From Epilithonimonas bovis DSM 19482 (GTDB lineage: Bacteria; Bacteroidota; Bacteroidia; Flavobacteriales; Weeksellaceae): a DNA stretch of 64,000 nt. Each line of letters begins with the position of its first letter. Within the stretch, counting starts at the first letter, position 1. The stretch covers positions 1 through 64,000 of the forward strand of contig NZ_FTPU01000011.1 of the NCBI RefSeq assembly GCF_900108115.1. The letters run 5' to 3'. Made by a program: the position numbers and the translations under genes. Positions 44,115 through 53,067 of this stretch are shown here, one piece after another. The notes under the pieces were generated by a model that was given only the letters and a program-made list of their open reading frames with translations, had not been told where the DNA came from and made no database searches.

Positions 44115-45098
44115 TTATTTTAAAAGTGCTTTCTCTACTTCGTTTCCGCAAAGGTCTTTGATGGAGATTCCGTAGATTTTGGCCTGTTGCGGCAGCAAAC
44201 TTGCGGGTGAAAAACCGGGATTGGTATTCATCTCCAGCATATGTGGGATGCCATCTACAATGATATATTCTGACCGCGAAAATCCGCTCATTCCCAACGA
44301 TTTATAGGCTTTTATCGCGATTTCTTCAACTTTTTTTCTGGTTTCTTCATCAATTCTTGCCGGCGTGATTTCTTGGGAAGCACCCTCATACTTGGCTTCA
44401 TAATCAAAAAATTCTTTATCCGGAACAATTTCTGTAATGCCCAAAACGATGACTTCACCCTTATAATCCAAAACGCCAACGGAGACTTCCATTCCTGCCA
44501 AAGCGCTTTCTATAAGGATTTCATCGTCTTCTTTATAAGCGAATTCTATAGCCGCATTCAGTTCACTTTTTTCTTTCACTTTGGAGATTCCGAGGGAAGA
44601 ACCGCTTTGATTGGGTTTTACAAAAACCGGAAGCCCCAGTTGTTTTACAATTTCATCATCAGAAATCGCTTCGCCCTTTCTTAGATAAATACTTTTTGCG
44701 GAAGGGATTCCATATTTAGATAAAACAGCTAAGGTATCTTTTTTGTTAAATGTGAGTGCACTTTGGTAAAAATCGCAACCGGTGTATTTTTGCCCAACGG
44801 CATCCCAATAAGCCTGCAAACTGCCGTTTTCGCCCGGAGTTCCGTGGATAATATTGAAACAAGCATCAAACTTCAGGCTTTCACCATTTCCCAGATCGGC
44901 AGAAAAATCAGCTTTATTAATGGGTTTTTTACTACCATTGTCTTCGAGAAAGTACCACTCATCTTTCAGGACAACGACTTTGTAAACATTATAAAGTTCA
45001 CGGTCCAATGAATCAAAAATCAATTGTCCGCTTTTGAGAGAAACCTTGTATTCATCAGAATAACCGCCCATTACAACGGCTACATTTTTTTTGCTCAT
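44115..45098 (-). CDS. ddl: D-alanine--D-alanine ligase
   Basis: Ddl makes the D-Ala-D-Ala end of peptidoglycan precursors. The 327-residue ATP-grasp protein has VVMGGYSDEYKVSLKSG at the start, IHGTPGENGSLQAYWD, ATP-binding VFVKPNQSGSSLGISKV and EMNTNPGFSPASLLP near the end. It lies 85 bp upstream of coaD; a TACATTTG box is 19 nt before its ATG. A YSxxGSL-like segment around the substrate loop reads YEGASQEITPAR. Confidence 0.93.
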   Translation of the reverse strand: MSKKNVAVVMGGYSDEYKVSLKSGQLIFDSLDRELYNVYKVVVLKDEWYFLEDNGSKKPINKADFSADLGNGESLKFDACFNIIHGTPGENGSLQAYWDAVGQKYTGCDFYQSALTFNKKDTLAVLSKYGIPSAKSIYLRKGEAISDDEIVKQLGLPVFVKPNQSGSSLGISKVKEKSELNAAIEFAYKEDDEILIESALAGMEVSVGVLDYKGEVIVLGITEIVPDKEFFDYEAKYEGASQEITPARIDEETRKKVEEIAIKAYKSLGMSGFSRSEYIIVDGIPHMLEMNTNPGFSPASLLPQQAKIYGISIKDLCGNEVEKALLK

Positions 45099-45117
45099 TA
45101 TCTAATTTTCTTGAAAA

Positions 45118-45125
45118 CAAATGTA
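45118..45125 (-). promoter_or_regulatory. Minus-7 box (TACATTTG) of ddl
   Basis: The octamer fits TAnnTTTG on the minus strand, 19 nt upstream of the ddl ATG. Confidence 0.45.
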
Positions 45126-45195
45126 AAGATTTTATAAAAAACAGGATTAAATTTTTCTGATTTTTTAAAATGACGAATTAATGTATGAAATAATT

Positions 45196-45317
45196 AAACA
45201 CAAAGGCACAAGAGTCAATGACAAATTTATTGCATTTAAGGCACAAAGTTTAATTTCATTAAATTTAATAATAAAGGCTTCGAGAGCCTCAGCCTGACAT
45301 TGATTTCCTTGTGCCTT
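45196..45317. repeat. Non-coding element with inverted ends, MITE-like
   Basis: Inverted words AAGGCACAAG (45203-45212) and CTTGTGCCTT (45308-45317), with CAATG/CATTG just inside, bound a 120-bp AT-rich block. Inside lies GAGCCTCAGCCTGACATTG, a dispersed repeat also seen at 16101 and 62-121. No open frame is supported. The outer arm resembles the terminator arm at 2483. Confidence 0.45.
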
Positions 45318-45365
45318 AAAACATTCCAATATTAAGAAAATCGTCGCGCCTTTGGATTAATCAAA

Positions 45366-45731
45366 TCAATAAAAATATAATTTCAAATAAGGCCAGTAAA
45401 CCAAAATCCCAACACAGACTGCGGCAATGACCGACAGCAGAACCGCACCACCGGCTAAATCCTTGATAACGCCAATTTTTGTATCAAAATTCGGTTGGAT
45501 ATAATCACAGATTTTCTCTGCACAAGTGTTCAAAGCTTCGGTTACCAAAACAAAAAAGCTGCATAACAGAATCAAAGCCGCTTCTAGGTTAGAAAGGCCG
45601 AGGAAAACAATCAGAAACAGATTAATAAGCAAGCCTACAATGTGAAACTGAAAATTTCGCTCGTTTCTCAGGATCCAGATCAATCCATTGATAGTGAATT
45701 GTACACTTTTATAAAATGGCGGTTTTTTCAT
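45366..45731 (-). CDS. Diacylglycerol kinase family protein (undecaprenol kinase-like)
   Basis: The 121-residue inner membrane protein has three hydrophobic helices. The DgkA-type catalytic segment is seen as LVTEALNTCAEKICDYI (E-x-x-N-T-x-x-E), followed by IGVIKDLAGGAVLLS. Members phosphorylate diacylglycerol or undecaprenol, recycling lipid carriers. It stands alone, 270 bp from ddl, so a wall-related role is plausible but unproven. Confidence 0.87.
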   Translation of the reverse strand: MKKPPFYKSVQFTINGLIWILRNERNFQFHIVGLLINLFLIVFLGLSNLEAALILLCSFFVLVTEALNTCAEKICDYIQPNFDTKIGVIKDLAGGAVLLSVIAAVCVGILVYWPYLKLYFY

Positions 45732-45816
45732 TATTAATTCAATAAAATCAATATCCAGATTTAAACTAATCTTTTAATTTTTGCTAAGTTTGAAGTTTAC
45801 ACTGAGCTTGTCGAAT

Positions 45817-45888
45817 TGTCTTTGCGAACCATAAAAATATTTTCAATAAGTTCAAAAAAATCTTTTCGGACTTTGCGTGTAAAAATTC
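45817..45888. repeat. Dispersed intergenic repeat (CTTTGCGAAC family), copy 2
   Basis: CTTTGCGAACCATAAAAAT and, 35 bp on, GGACTTTGCGTGTAAAAA match the reverse complement of 2071-2143 in order and spacing. A CTGAGCTTGTCGAA word of another dispersed family lies just upstream. This 290-bp gap before dnaN otherwise holds only the dnaN promoter. Confidence 0.5.
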
Positions 45889-45971
45889 AGCAATAATCAA
45901 ATTTCCACAAAGTTATTCAAACTTATTTTACTCCAATCCAAAAATTGTTAATAACTAAAGAAATACAGTTT

Positions 45972-46000
45972 TTGAAATCGAATCAGAATCATTATCTTTG
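45972..46000 (+). promoter_or_regulatory. Promoter of dnaN (TTG-18-TATCTTTG)
   Basis: A TTG at 45972-45974 and TATCTTTG at 45993-46000 are 18 bp apart, matching both Bacteroidetes primary sigma elements. The leader would be about 18 nt. This is one of the two most complete promoters in the window. Confidence 0.7.
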
Positions 46001-46023
46001 TAGAATTGAAATAAATACAGTTT

Positions 46024-47154
46024 ATGAGATTTATTGTTGCCAGTGGCGATTTGCAAAAAGCTTTACAGACGGTGAGTGGCGTAATTTCCGGCTCGCAGTC
46101 CCGACCAATTTTGGAGAATTTTCTTTTCGAGCTAGATCAGAACTTGTTGACAGTGACGGCTTCTGACGGCGAAACAACGCTGATTACTTCTCTCGAAGTA
46201 AAGTCGGATGACAAAGGGAAAATAGCAGTTCCGGGTAAGATTTTTCAGGATTTCCTTAAAACTTACGGCGAGCAACCTTTGACATTAGCTGTGAAAGATT
46301 CAGAAGACGGAAATGGAAGCGTTTTGGAAATTCTGGATGAGAAAGACAACTTTGCAGTAGCGCTGGACAATGCGGATGATTATCCAGAGTTGCCGGAATT
46401 TGATGCTTCCCAAAAGGTGACGATTCCTGGCGGTGTTTTGGCTGAAGCTTTGGCTAACACACTGTTTGCGACCAGCAACGATTCTCTGCGACCGGTGATG
46501 ACAGGCGTTTTGTTTCAGTTCAAAGAAGATGAAGCCAATTTTGTCTCTACAGATTCTCACAGACTGGTGGTTTACAAAAGGACAGATATCGTGAATCCGG
46601 AAACTTTGGAATTTATTATGCCAAAGAAACCGTTGTCAATTTTCAAGAATATTCTGAATAATTCCAGCGATGATGTTGTGATAGAATTCAGTGATAATAT
46701 GGCGAAATTTACATTTGGGAACAACATCTGGATTTGCCGTTTGATTGATGGGAAATATCCGAATTACAATGCGGTAATCCCGAAAGAAAACCCCAATGTT
46801 TTGACCATTAACAGAGGTTTGCTTTTGAGTTCGATAAGAAGAGCGTCTATTATGTCAAACAAATCGACCAATCAGGTAAGATTCAAATTGTCAGGAAATG
46901 TGCTTCATCTTCACGCAGAAGATACAGAATACGCTAACAAAGCGGATATGCAGATCCCTTGTGACTATAACGGTGATGATATCAACATTGGTTTCAGTTC
47001 CAAATTTTTGATGGAGATGTTATCTGTGTTGGCATCTGATGATATTACGATGAAGATGTCTCAACCCAACAGACCTGGTATCGTAGAACCGGTTGATGGA
47101 CTAGAGGAGAACGAGAGTATCCTAATGCTGTCAATGCCGGTGATAGGGCTTTAA
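46024..47154 (+). CDS. dnaN: DNA polymerase III beta subunit (sliding clamp)
   Basis: DnaN is the dimeric ring that holds DNA polymerase on DNA. The 376-residue protein has three clamp domains: MRFIVASGDLQKALQTVSGVI...SRPILENFLF at the start, DSLRPVMTGVLFQF...STDSHRLVVYKR in domain 2 and a C-terminal RPGIVEPV...ILMLSMPVIGL, typical of the clamp's end. It is complete with its own promoter and terminator, and is about 22 kb from dnaA. Confidence 0.96.
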   Translation: MRFIVASGDLQKALQTVSGVISGSQSRPILENFLFELDQNLLTVTASDGETTLITSLEVKSDDKGKIAVPGKIFQDFLKTYGEQPLTLAVKDSEDGNGSVLEILDEKDNFAVALDNADDYPELPEFDASQKVTIPGGVLAEALANTLFATSNDSLRPVMTGVLFQFKEDEANFVSTDSHRLVVYKRTDIVNPETLEFIMPKKPLSIFKNILNNSSDDVVIEFSDNMAKFTFGNNIWICRLIDGKYPNYNAVIPKENPNVLTINRGLLLSSIRRASIMSNKSTNQVRFKLSGNVLHLHAEDTEYANKADMQIPCDYNGDDINIGFSSKFLMEMLSVLASDDITMKMSQPNRPGIVEPVDGLEENESILMLSMPVIGL

Positions 47155-47208
47155 GATAGACGATAATTGATGAATGATAATTGATTATCTATTGAAACAA
47201 TAAAAAAG

Positions 47209-47241
47209 ATGCGACTTTAATTTTTAAGTCGCATTTTTTTA
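47209..47241 (+). terminator. Intrinsic terminator of dnaN
   Basis: Arms 47209-47217 (ATGCGACTT) and 47226-47234 (AAGTCGCAT) form a 9-bp stem followed by a T run. A dispersed repeat word, TCATTCTGAGCGGAGTCGAAG, starts just after it at 47244. Confidence 0.8.
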
Positions 47242-47269
47242 TTATCATTCTGAGCGGAGTCGAAGAACT

Positions 47270-47554
47270 TTAGTTTGGTTTCTTTTTTGGGTTTTGTGCC
47301 GTATTGAAAACTGAATATACAACCACATTATCTTCCTCAATTCTGTAAATTATCAGATAAGGAAACTTCTTGATATAAGCTTCTCTGTAATTATTTTTGA
47401 TTTCAAAATGTTTTGGATTCTCAGTAATTCTTTTGAAGTATAACCCTAATTGCTCGAAAAATGTTTCTCCTAATCCGGGTTGTTGGCTTTCGTAATATGA
47501 ATAGGCATCAATGATTTCTAGATTTGCCTCTTCTTTGATTTCTAAAGTATACAT
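47270..47554 (-). CDS. RelE/ParE family toxin
   Basis: The 94-residue protein shows the ParE/RelE layout: MYTLEIKEEANLEIIDAYSYYESQ, GLGETFFEQLGLYFKRITENPKHFE, YREAYIKKFPYLIIYRIEEDNVVVYSVFNTAQNPKK. Its start overlaps the antitoxin stop by 1 bp. The cellular target (ribosome-bound mRNA or gyrase) is not decided by sequence alone. Confidence 0.85.
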   Translation of the reverse strand: MYTLEIKEEANLEIIDAYSYYESQQPGLGETFFEQLGLYFKRITENPKHFEIKNNYREAYIKKFPYLIIYRIEEDNVVVYSVFNTAQNPKKKPN

Positions 47555-47790
47555 TACTTTGCAGAAGTTCTTGCTTTATTCTTTACCTCTTCCCAGGTGT
47601 AAGATTTAGACTCCCCTTTTAGATGTCTTTCTCTTCTTTTATCTAGTTCTTCATAAAATGATTTTGGAATGGATGATTCATCCTCAGAACTTTTGGCACT
47701 GATCAATTCATTGAAAATTCGCAACATCTTCTCATCGGCTTGGTCTACAAAGGCGTGGATTCTTTTTCTGATATCTATTATTGTATCCAT
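47554..47790 (-). CDS. Antitoxin of the second ParE/RelE module
   Basis: The 78-residue protein (MDTIIDIRKRIHAFVDQADEKMLRIFNELI...) has a helical N-terminus and a charged tail (YEELDKRRERHLKGESKSYTWEEVKNKAR) like addiction-module components. It precedes the toxin with a 1-bp overlap, and a TAACTTTG box lies 23 nt upstream. It differs in sequence from the antitoxin at 12652. Confidence 0.75.
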   Translation of the reverse strand: MDTIIDIRKRIHAFVDQADEKMLRIFNELISAKSSEDESSIPKSFYEELDKRRERHLKGESKSYTWEEVKNKARTSAK

Positions 47791-47813
47791 TATTTTTTTT
47801 GATTTGCTTATTT

Positions 47814-47821
47814 CAAAGTTA
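47814..47821 (-). promoter_or_regulatory. Minus-7 box (TAACTTTG) of the second toxin-antitoxin pair
   Basis: The octamer fits TAnnTTTG on the minus strand, 23 nt before the antitoxin ATG. Confidence 0.45.
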
Positions 47822-47937
47822 ATGAAATATTTTAATTGATGGATTGGTTACAATCACTTTCCTGTTTCTCAAAAAATCACGATATTTGCAAACTTAATTG
47901 GGTTTGTATTTCAAACCTAGAATTTCAAATCAATCAA

Positions 47938-50337
47938 ATGAAAATTTCTAATAATTGGCTTAAAGATTACATCAATACAGACCTTAACACAGAAAAAATC
48001 AGTGCTTACCTTACCGACATTGGTTTGGAAGTAGAAGGTGTTGATAAATTCGAAAGCGTAAAAGGAAGTCTGGAAGGGATTGTTATTGGTAAAGTTTTGA
48101 CTTGCGAAAAACATCCCAATGCCGATAAACTAAGCAAAACAACTGTTGATGTCGGGAATGGGAAAATCCTTAATATCGTTTGTGGCGCACCCAATGTTGC
48201 TGCCGGACAGACGGTTCCGGTTGCGGTTGTCGGAACAAAAATCTACGCCAAAGACGGCAGTTCTTTCGAGATCAAAAAAGCTAAAATCCGTGGCGAGGTT
48301 TCCGAAGGGATGATCTGCGCAGAAGATGAATTAGGCCTGAGCGATAATCACGCCGGGATTATGGTTTTGGATGAAACTAAATATGAAGTTGGACTACCAT
48401 TTGCTGATTATTTTGATTTGACAAACGATGAGGTTTATGAGATTGGACTGACACCAAACAGAACCGATGCAATGTCGCATTATGGCGTTGCCAGGGATTT
48501 GCAGGCATTTCTCATTTCCAATGATTTGAAATCTGAGTTTGAAAAAATCACTTCTGTTCCATTAAATATCGAAGGTTCTCACGATTTTAAACTGGAAGTT
48601 GAGGATTCTGAATTAACGCCAAGGTATTTAGGAGCAGTTATCGAAAATGTTGAAATAAAAGATTCACCGGATTGGCTGAAAAACAGGCTCAAAGCGATTG
48701 GCCTTTCGCCAATTAATAATGTGGTAGATATCACCAATTATGTCCTTCACGGTCTTGGACAGCCGCTTCACGCTTTTGATGCAGACAAGATTGCTGATAA
48801 AACCGTGAAAGTCGGTACGATAAAAGAAGGAACAAAATTTAAAACGTTGGATGGTGTGGAAAGAACATTGAACGGTTCCGAAATCATTATCAAAGACGGA
48901 AAAGATCAGCCGCTTTGCATTGCCGGCGTTTTCGGTGGAAGTGACAGTGGCGTTTCTTCTGAAACCAAAACTATTTTCCTGGAAAGTGCTTATTTCAACC
49001 CGGTTGCTATCAGGAAAGCTTCCAAATTCCATGGTCTTAATACAGATGCTTCTTTCCGTTTCGAGAGAGGCGTAGATCCTAACAATGCGAGAACAGCTTT
49101 GACGCACGCGATTAATCTGATTCATGAATTAACAGGCGGAAAATTGGTGGGTGAGATTTTAGAACATTATCCTGAAAAAATCAAAGACCATTATGTGGTT
49201 TTCAGGTATTCTAAGTTAGATCAGATCCTTGGGACAAAAATCCATAGGGAAAAGATCAAAGAAATTTTGAAATCACTTGGTATTCAGATTCTTAATGAAA
49301 TCCAAAATGGATTGGAATTGTCCGTTCCGGTTTACAGAGCAGATGTCACAAGAGAAATTGATGTGATCGAGGAAGTGTTGAGGATCTACGGCTACAACAA
49401 GATCGATGCGCCTAAGAAAATCTCCTTTACACCGGTAAAACTAAGTTTTGAAGATCAGGATGCTTTAGAAAACTCTTGGGCCAGAACATTGCAATCCAAC
49501 GGTTTCCACGAAGTGATGAACAACTCGTTGACTTCTGTAAAAGACGAAACGGATGCTGTAAAATTGCTTAATCCATTAAGCAGTGATTTGGCATTTATGA
49601 GAAAGTCTTTGCTGGAAGGGCTTTTGGAAAATGCAATCTACAATATCAATAGAAAATCATCTGACATCAAGTTTTTCGAATTAGGGAAAATTTACCATAA
49701 AAAAGAGAAATACGAAGAAAGAAAACAGTTGGCAATTTTGACTTCGGGAAGAGAAGTGGCAGAAAACTGGCTGCAGCCAAAAAGCGCAACAGATTTTTAT
49801 CATCTGAAAGCTTATGTAAAAATTCTTTTGGAAAAACTGAACCTTGTTCTGCATGAATCTGCCCTGGAAGACGAGCGTTTTTCTGATGCTCTGGAAATCA
49901 AATCAGAAGGTAAAACCTTGGCAAGATTAGGTAAAGTTGCACCACAATTATTGAAGGATTTTGACATCAGCCAAGACGTTTTCTATGCAGAAATAGAACT
50001 GGAAAATTGCCAGGCATTGAGATCTAAAACCAACCTGAAATTTGTTGATATTCCGAAATTCAATAAAATTAGAAGAGATTTGGCTTTGTTGGTTGATAAA
50101 ACCATTACCTATGCAGAATTGTATGAGTTAGCAAAATCCAACAAATCACCTTTCCTGAAAAATATCAATCTGTTTGATGTTTACGAAGGCAAAAACCTTC
50201 CGGAAGGTAAAAAATCTTACGCCTTGAGTTTTGAACTTCTGAACGAAGAAAAAACCTTAGAAGATAAAGACATTACAGAAGTAATGAACTCTCTCATCAA
50301 GTCTTTTGAAAAAGAATTCAAAGCAGAATTGAGATAA
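47938..50337 (+). CDS. pheT: Phenylalanine--tRNA ligase beta subunit
   Basis: PheT pairs with PheS to charge tRNA-Phe. The 799-residue protein has an N-terminal tRNA-binding (EMAP-like) domain with CEKHPNADKLSKTTVDVG, the B3/B4 editing domain (SPINNVVDITNYVLHGLGQPLHAFD), B5 (YRADVTREIDVIEEVLRIYGY) and the C-terminal anticodon-binding domain (FDVYEGKNLPEGKKSYALSFEL). I chose ATG 47938 (MKISNNWLKDYIN); an upstream codon adds 34 unrelated residues. pheS is not adjacent, which is usual in Bacteroidetes. Confidence 0.95.
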   Translation: MKISNNWLKDYINTDLNTEKISAYLTDIGLEVEGVDKFESVKGSLEGIVIGKVLTCEKHPNADKLSKTTVDVGNGKILNIVCGAPNVAAGQTVPVAVVGTKIYAKDGSSFEIKKAKIRGEVSEGMICAEDELGLSDNHAGIMVLDETKYEVGLPFADYFDLTNDEVYEIGLTPNRTDAMSHYGVARDLQAFLISNDLKSEFEKITSVPLNIEGSHDFKLEVEDSELTPRYLGAVIENVEIKDSPDWLKNRLKAIGLSPINNVVDITNYVLHGLGQPLHAFDADKIADKTVKVGTIKEGTKFKTLDGVERTLNGSEIIIKDGKDQPLCIAGVFGGSDSGVSSETKTIFLESAYFNPVAIRKASKFHGLNTDASFRFERGVDPNNARTALTHAINLIHELTGGKLVGEILEHYPEKIKDHYVVFRYSKLDQILGTKIHREKIKEILKSLGIQILNEIQNGLELSVPVYRADVTREIDVIEEVLRIYGYNKIDAPKKISFTPVKLSFEDQDALENSWARTLQSNGFHEVMNNSLTSVKDETDAVKLLNPLSSDLAFMRKSLLEGLLENAIYNINRKSSDIKFFELGKIYHKKEKYEERKQLAILTSGREVAENWLQPKSATDFYHLKAYVKILLEKLNLVLHESALEDERFSDALEIKSEGKTLARLGKVAPQLLKDFDISQDVFYAEIELENCQALRSKTNLKFVDIPKFNKIRRDLALLVDKTITYAELYELAKSNKSPFLKNINLFDVYEGKNLPEGKKSYALSFELLNEEKTLEDKDITEVMNSLIKSFEKEFKAELR

Positions 50338-50379
50338 TTTTCATCAAATCTTTGACAAAATTTATTTTATGCTATAACC

Positions 50380-50412
50380 CTGTCAGAGTTTTAAACTCTG
50401 ACAGAGTTTTTT
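50380..50412 (+). terminator. Intrinsic terminator of pheT
   Basis: Arms 50380-50391 (CTGTCAGAGTTT) and 50393-50404 (AAACTCTGACAG) form a near-perfect palindrome, followed by a T run. Confidence 0.7.
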
Positions 50413-50433
50413 ATTCACAACTTTTATTTTTTA

Positions 50434-50549
50434 GGAGCTTAATCCCGCTATCCACTATATCTTTTTTTGGATCTCGGTCGGCTCCGCTGCGCTCCGCCGC
50501 CTCGCTCCAAAAAAAGGATGCCGTTGCTATCGGGGCTATGGCATTAGTC
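50434..50549 (+). repeat. GC-rich dispersed repeat, copy 2
   Basis: Nearly identical to 4992-5103 and in the same orientation, again directly after a terminator. The shared open frame reads KKDAV-x-IGAM-x-LV in both copies, with three third-position changes in the last three codons, but the copies differ in the upstream frame, so I do not call a protein. The rest of the 299-bp gap before hemN holds the hemN promoter. Confidence 0.75.
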
Positions 50550-50623
50550 ATCCACTCAACTTTTAATAGAATTTACCAATGAAAATCATCCTTAATTCAA
50601 AAATATTCCAAAATCAATTTTCG

Positions 50624-50631
50624 TAACTTTG
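50624..50631 (+). promoter_or_regulatory. Minus-7 box (TAACTTTG) of hemN
   Basis: The octamer fits TAnnTTTG and ends 5 nt before the hemN ATG, predicting a leaderless transcript. Confidence 0.5.
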
Positions 50632-50636
50632 CACCA

Positions 50637-51995
50637 ATGAATTCGCTCGTTACAAAATACAATATCCCCGGTCCGCGTTACACCTCTTATCCCACAGTTC
50701 CTTATTGGAACGAAGAAGATTTTGCAGCAGAACTTTGGAAAAATTCGGTTATCAAATCCTTTTCAGAAAGCAACGCAAAAGAAGGGATTTCCATTTATAT
50801 CCATTTGCCTTTTTGTGAGGCTTTGTGTACGTTTTGTGCCTGTCATAAGAGGATTACAAAACAGCATTCTGTAGAAGTTCCTTATCTGGAAAGTGTCCTG
50901 AAAGAATGGAAATTGTACCTTGAATTATTCGATGAAAAACCAAAACTGAAAGAACTTCATTTGGGAGGCGGAACACCAACTTTTTTTTCTCCGGGAAACC
51001 TGAAAACGCTTCTTCAGGGGATTTTTGATACTGTAGAAATTGCAGATGAACAGGAATTCAGTTTCGAAGGGCACCCTAATAATACCACAAAGGAACATTT
51101 GCAGACTTTATTTGATTTAGGTTTCAGGAGGGTGAGTTTTGGCGTTCAGGATTATGACCCCAAAGTTCAGAAAGCCATTAACCGGATTCAGCCTTTTGAA
51201 AATGTGAAAAACGTGACAGAGTGGGCAAGGGAAATCGGATATAAAGGCGTGAGCCACGATTTGGTTTTCGGATTGCCGCATCAGACCTGGGAAGCAATGG
51301 AATTTACCATCCGAAAAACCCTGGAACTGAAACCAGACCGATTGGCGTTTTACTCATATGCGCACGTGCCTTGGGTAAAAGGCGTTGGGCAAAGAGGTTT
51401 TGATGAAAATGATTTGCCAAGCGGAGATGAGAAAAGGCGACTTTATGAGGATGGGAAAAAATTGTTAGAAGATCTCGGTTATATAGAAATAGGGATGGAT
51501 CATTTTGCGTTGGAACACGACGACCTTTATCAATCCCTGATCCAGAAAAAACTGCACCGCAACTTTATGGGCTATACCTCCAGCAAAACGCAACTGATGG
51601 TTGGTTTGGGTATGTCAGCAATTTCGGACTCTTGGTATGCTTTTGCACAGAATGTAAAAACGGTGGAAGAATATCAAAAGGTTGTAGAAGAAGGCAAGAT
51701 TCCCGTATTCCGGGGGCATATTTTGGATGAAGAGGATCTGATTGTGAGAAGGCATATTCTCGACCTGATGTGCCAATTGGAGACAAGCTGGGATTTGCAA
51801 AATTCTTTCCCTGAACTGGAAAATTCTCTGGAAAAACTGAAAGAAATGGAATCTGACGGTTTGGTAGAAATTTCAGACAATCAAATTAAAATTACCGAAA
51901 AAGGACGCGCTTTTACCAGAAATGTCGCAATGGTTTTTGATCTCAGAATGATGAGAAACAAACCGGAAACCCGGATTTTCTCGATGACGATTTAG
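50637..51995 (+). CDS. hemN: Oxygen-independent coproporphyrinogen III oxidase
   Basis: HemN is a radical-SAM enzyme that decarboxylates coproporphyrinogen III in heme synthesis without oxygen. The 452-residue protein has N-terminal GPRYTSYPTVPYW and the iron-sulfur motif FCEALCTFCAC (C60, C64, C67, plus C69), then HLGGGTPTFF, and the HemN C-terminal domain (about 370-450). The FCxxxCxFCxC layout and PRYTSYP start mark a true HemN rather than HemW. Confidence 0.95.
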   Translation: MNSLVTKYNIPGPRYTSYPTVPYWNEEDFAAELWKNSVIKSFSESNAKEGISIYIHLPFCEALCTFCACHKRITKQHSVEVPYLESVLKEWKLYLELFDEKPKLKELHLGGGTPTFFSPGNLKTLLQGIFDTVEIADEQEFSFEGHPNNTTKEHLQTLFDLGFRRVSFGVQDYDPKVQKAINRIQPFENVKNVTEWAREIGYKGVSHDLVFGLPHQTWEAMEFTIRKTLELKPDRLAFYSYAHVPWVKGVGQRGFDENDLPSGDEKRRLYEDGKKLLEDLGYIEIGMDHFALEHDDLYQSLIQKKLHRNFMGYTSSKTQLMVGLGMSAISDSWYAFAQNVKTVEEYQKVVEEGKIPVFRGHILDEEDLIVRRHILDLMCQLETSWDLQNSFPELENSLEKLKEMESDGLVEISDNQIKITEKGRAFTRNVAMVFDLRMMRNKPETRIFSMTI

Positions 51996-52066
51996 GGAGA
52001 ATTTGAGATAATAGAGAAAAGATGATAGACTTTTGATTCTGTTCTTAAAATAAAAAAATATTCACT

Positions 52067-52114
52067 TTGTCATTCTGAAAGAATCTAAACTCTAAGATTC
52101 CTGCGGAATGACAA
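52067..52114. repeat. Palindromic intergenic element
   Basis: A 48-bp inverted repeat has outer arms TTGTCATTC (52067-52075) and GAATGACAA (52106-52114) and inner arms AGAATCT and AGATTC. It could fold as a long hairpin in the gap before the alpha/beta hydrolase gene. The left arm resembles TCATTCTGAG at 47244. Confidence 0.6.
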
Positions 52115-52141
52115 TTTTAATTTTTAAACAATTCTTTTACT

Positions 52142-52972
52142 ATGGATTTAATCAAACATAAAAATATTGTTCTAAAAAGTTTCAGGGAATTTTTAGCAGA
52201 TGCTATTTTTCCTGAATCTGACGAGAAACTGCCGTTGATTATTTTTGTCCACGGCTACAAAGGTTACAAAGATTGGGGCGCCTGGGAACTGATGGGAGAG
52301 AAGCTGGCCAAAGCCGGATTTTATTTTGTTAAATTCAATTTTTCTCATAACGGAACTACGATTGAGAATCCGAAAGAATTTGCAGATCTGGAAGCGTTTG
52401 GACAGAATAATTATTCCAAAGAATTGGATGATCTGGAGGTGGTTATCAATCATTTCAAAAATCAGAAAGAAGTAGATCCTGATGAAGTTATTTTGCTGGG
52501 ACACAGCCGTGGCGGCGGAATTTCGGTTATCAAAGCTTCTGAAAATAAATCAATTTCTAAATTGATTACGTTAGCCAGCGTTTCTACACTTGACCGGTTT
52601 CCGAAAGATGAAGCTTTTGAAAACTGGAAAAAAGAAGGTGTTTATTTTGTAGAAAATGCCAGGACTCATCAAAATATGCCTCATTATTTCCAGTTCTACC
52701 AGGATTTTGAAAATAATAAAGAGAGATTGGATGTAGAAAAAGCCTGCGTAAAATTGGATATCCCGGCCTTGTTTATTCATGGTACTAAGGATGAGTCCGT
52801 GAAACCGGAGCATTCTGAAAATCTTCACAGATGGACAAAAGCTTCTCAAATCAAATGGATTGAAAATGCAAACCATACATTTGGTGCAAAAGAGCCGTGG
52901 GACGATAAAGAGCTGCCTATAGGTTTGGAACTTGCAACAGAAAGAATCATTAATTTTATCAAAAAAAATTGA
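52142..52972 (+). CDS. Alpha/beta hydrolase (dienelactone-hydrolase-like)
   Basis: The 276-residue cytoplasmic protein has the oxyanion segment IIFVHGYKGYKDWGAWE, the nucleophile elbow LLGHSRGGGISV, an acid segment FIHGTKDESVKPEHSE and a C-terminal histidine in NANHTFGAKEPW. The full triad indicates an active hydrolase of carbon-ester or related bonds. The substrate is not visible and no operon partner helps. Confidence 0.82.
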   Translation: MDLIKHKNIVLKSFREFLADAIFPESDEKLPLIIFVHGYKGYKDWGAWELMGEKLAKAGFYFVKFNFSHNGTTIENPKEFADLEAFGQNNYSKELDDLEVVINHFKNQKEVDPDEVILLGHSRGGGISVIKASENKSISKLITLASVSTLDRFPKDEAFENWKKEGVYFVENARTHQNMPHYFQFYQDFENNKERLDVEKACVKLDIPALFIHGTKDESVKPEHSENLHRWTKASQIKWIENANHTFGAKEPWDDKELPIGLELATERIINFIKKN

Positions 52973-53067
52973 TAGTTTTATTAAATCTTTTTGTTAAGAT
53001 TTTGTAATATTCAATTGGTAGTTTGGTTTAGTTTTTGTGGTTATTAGTTTATTAAATATTATAAATT

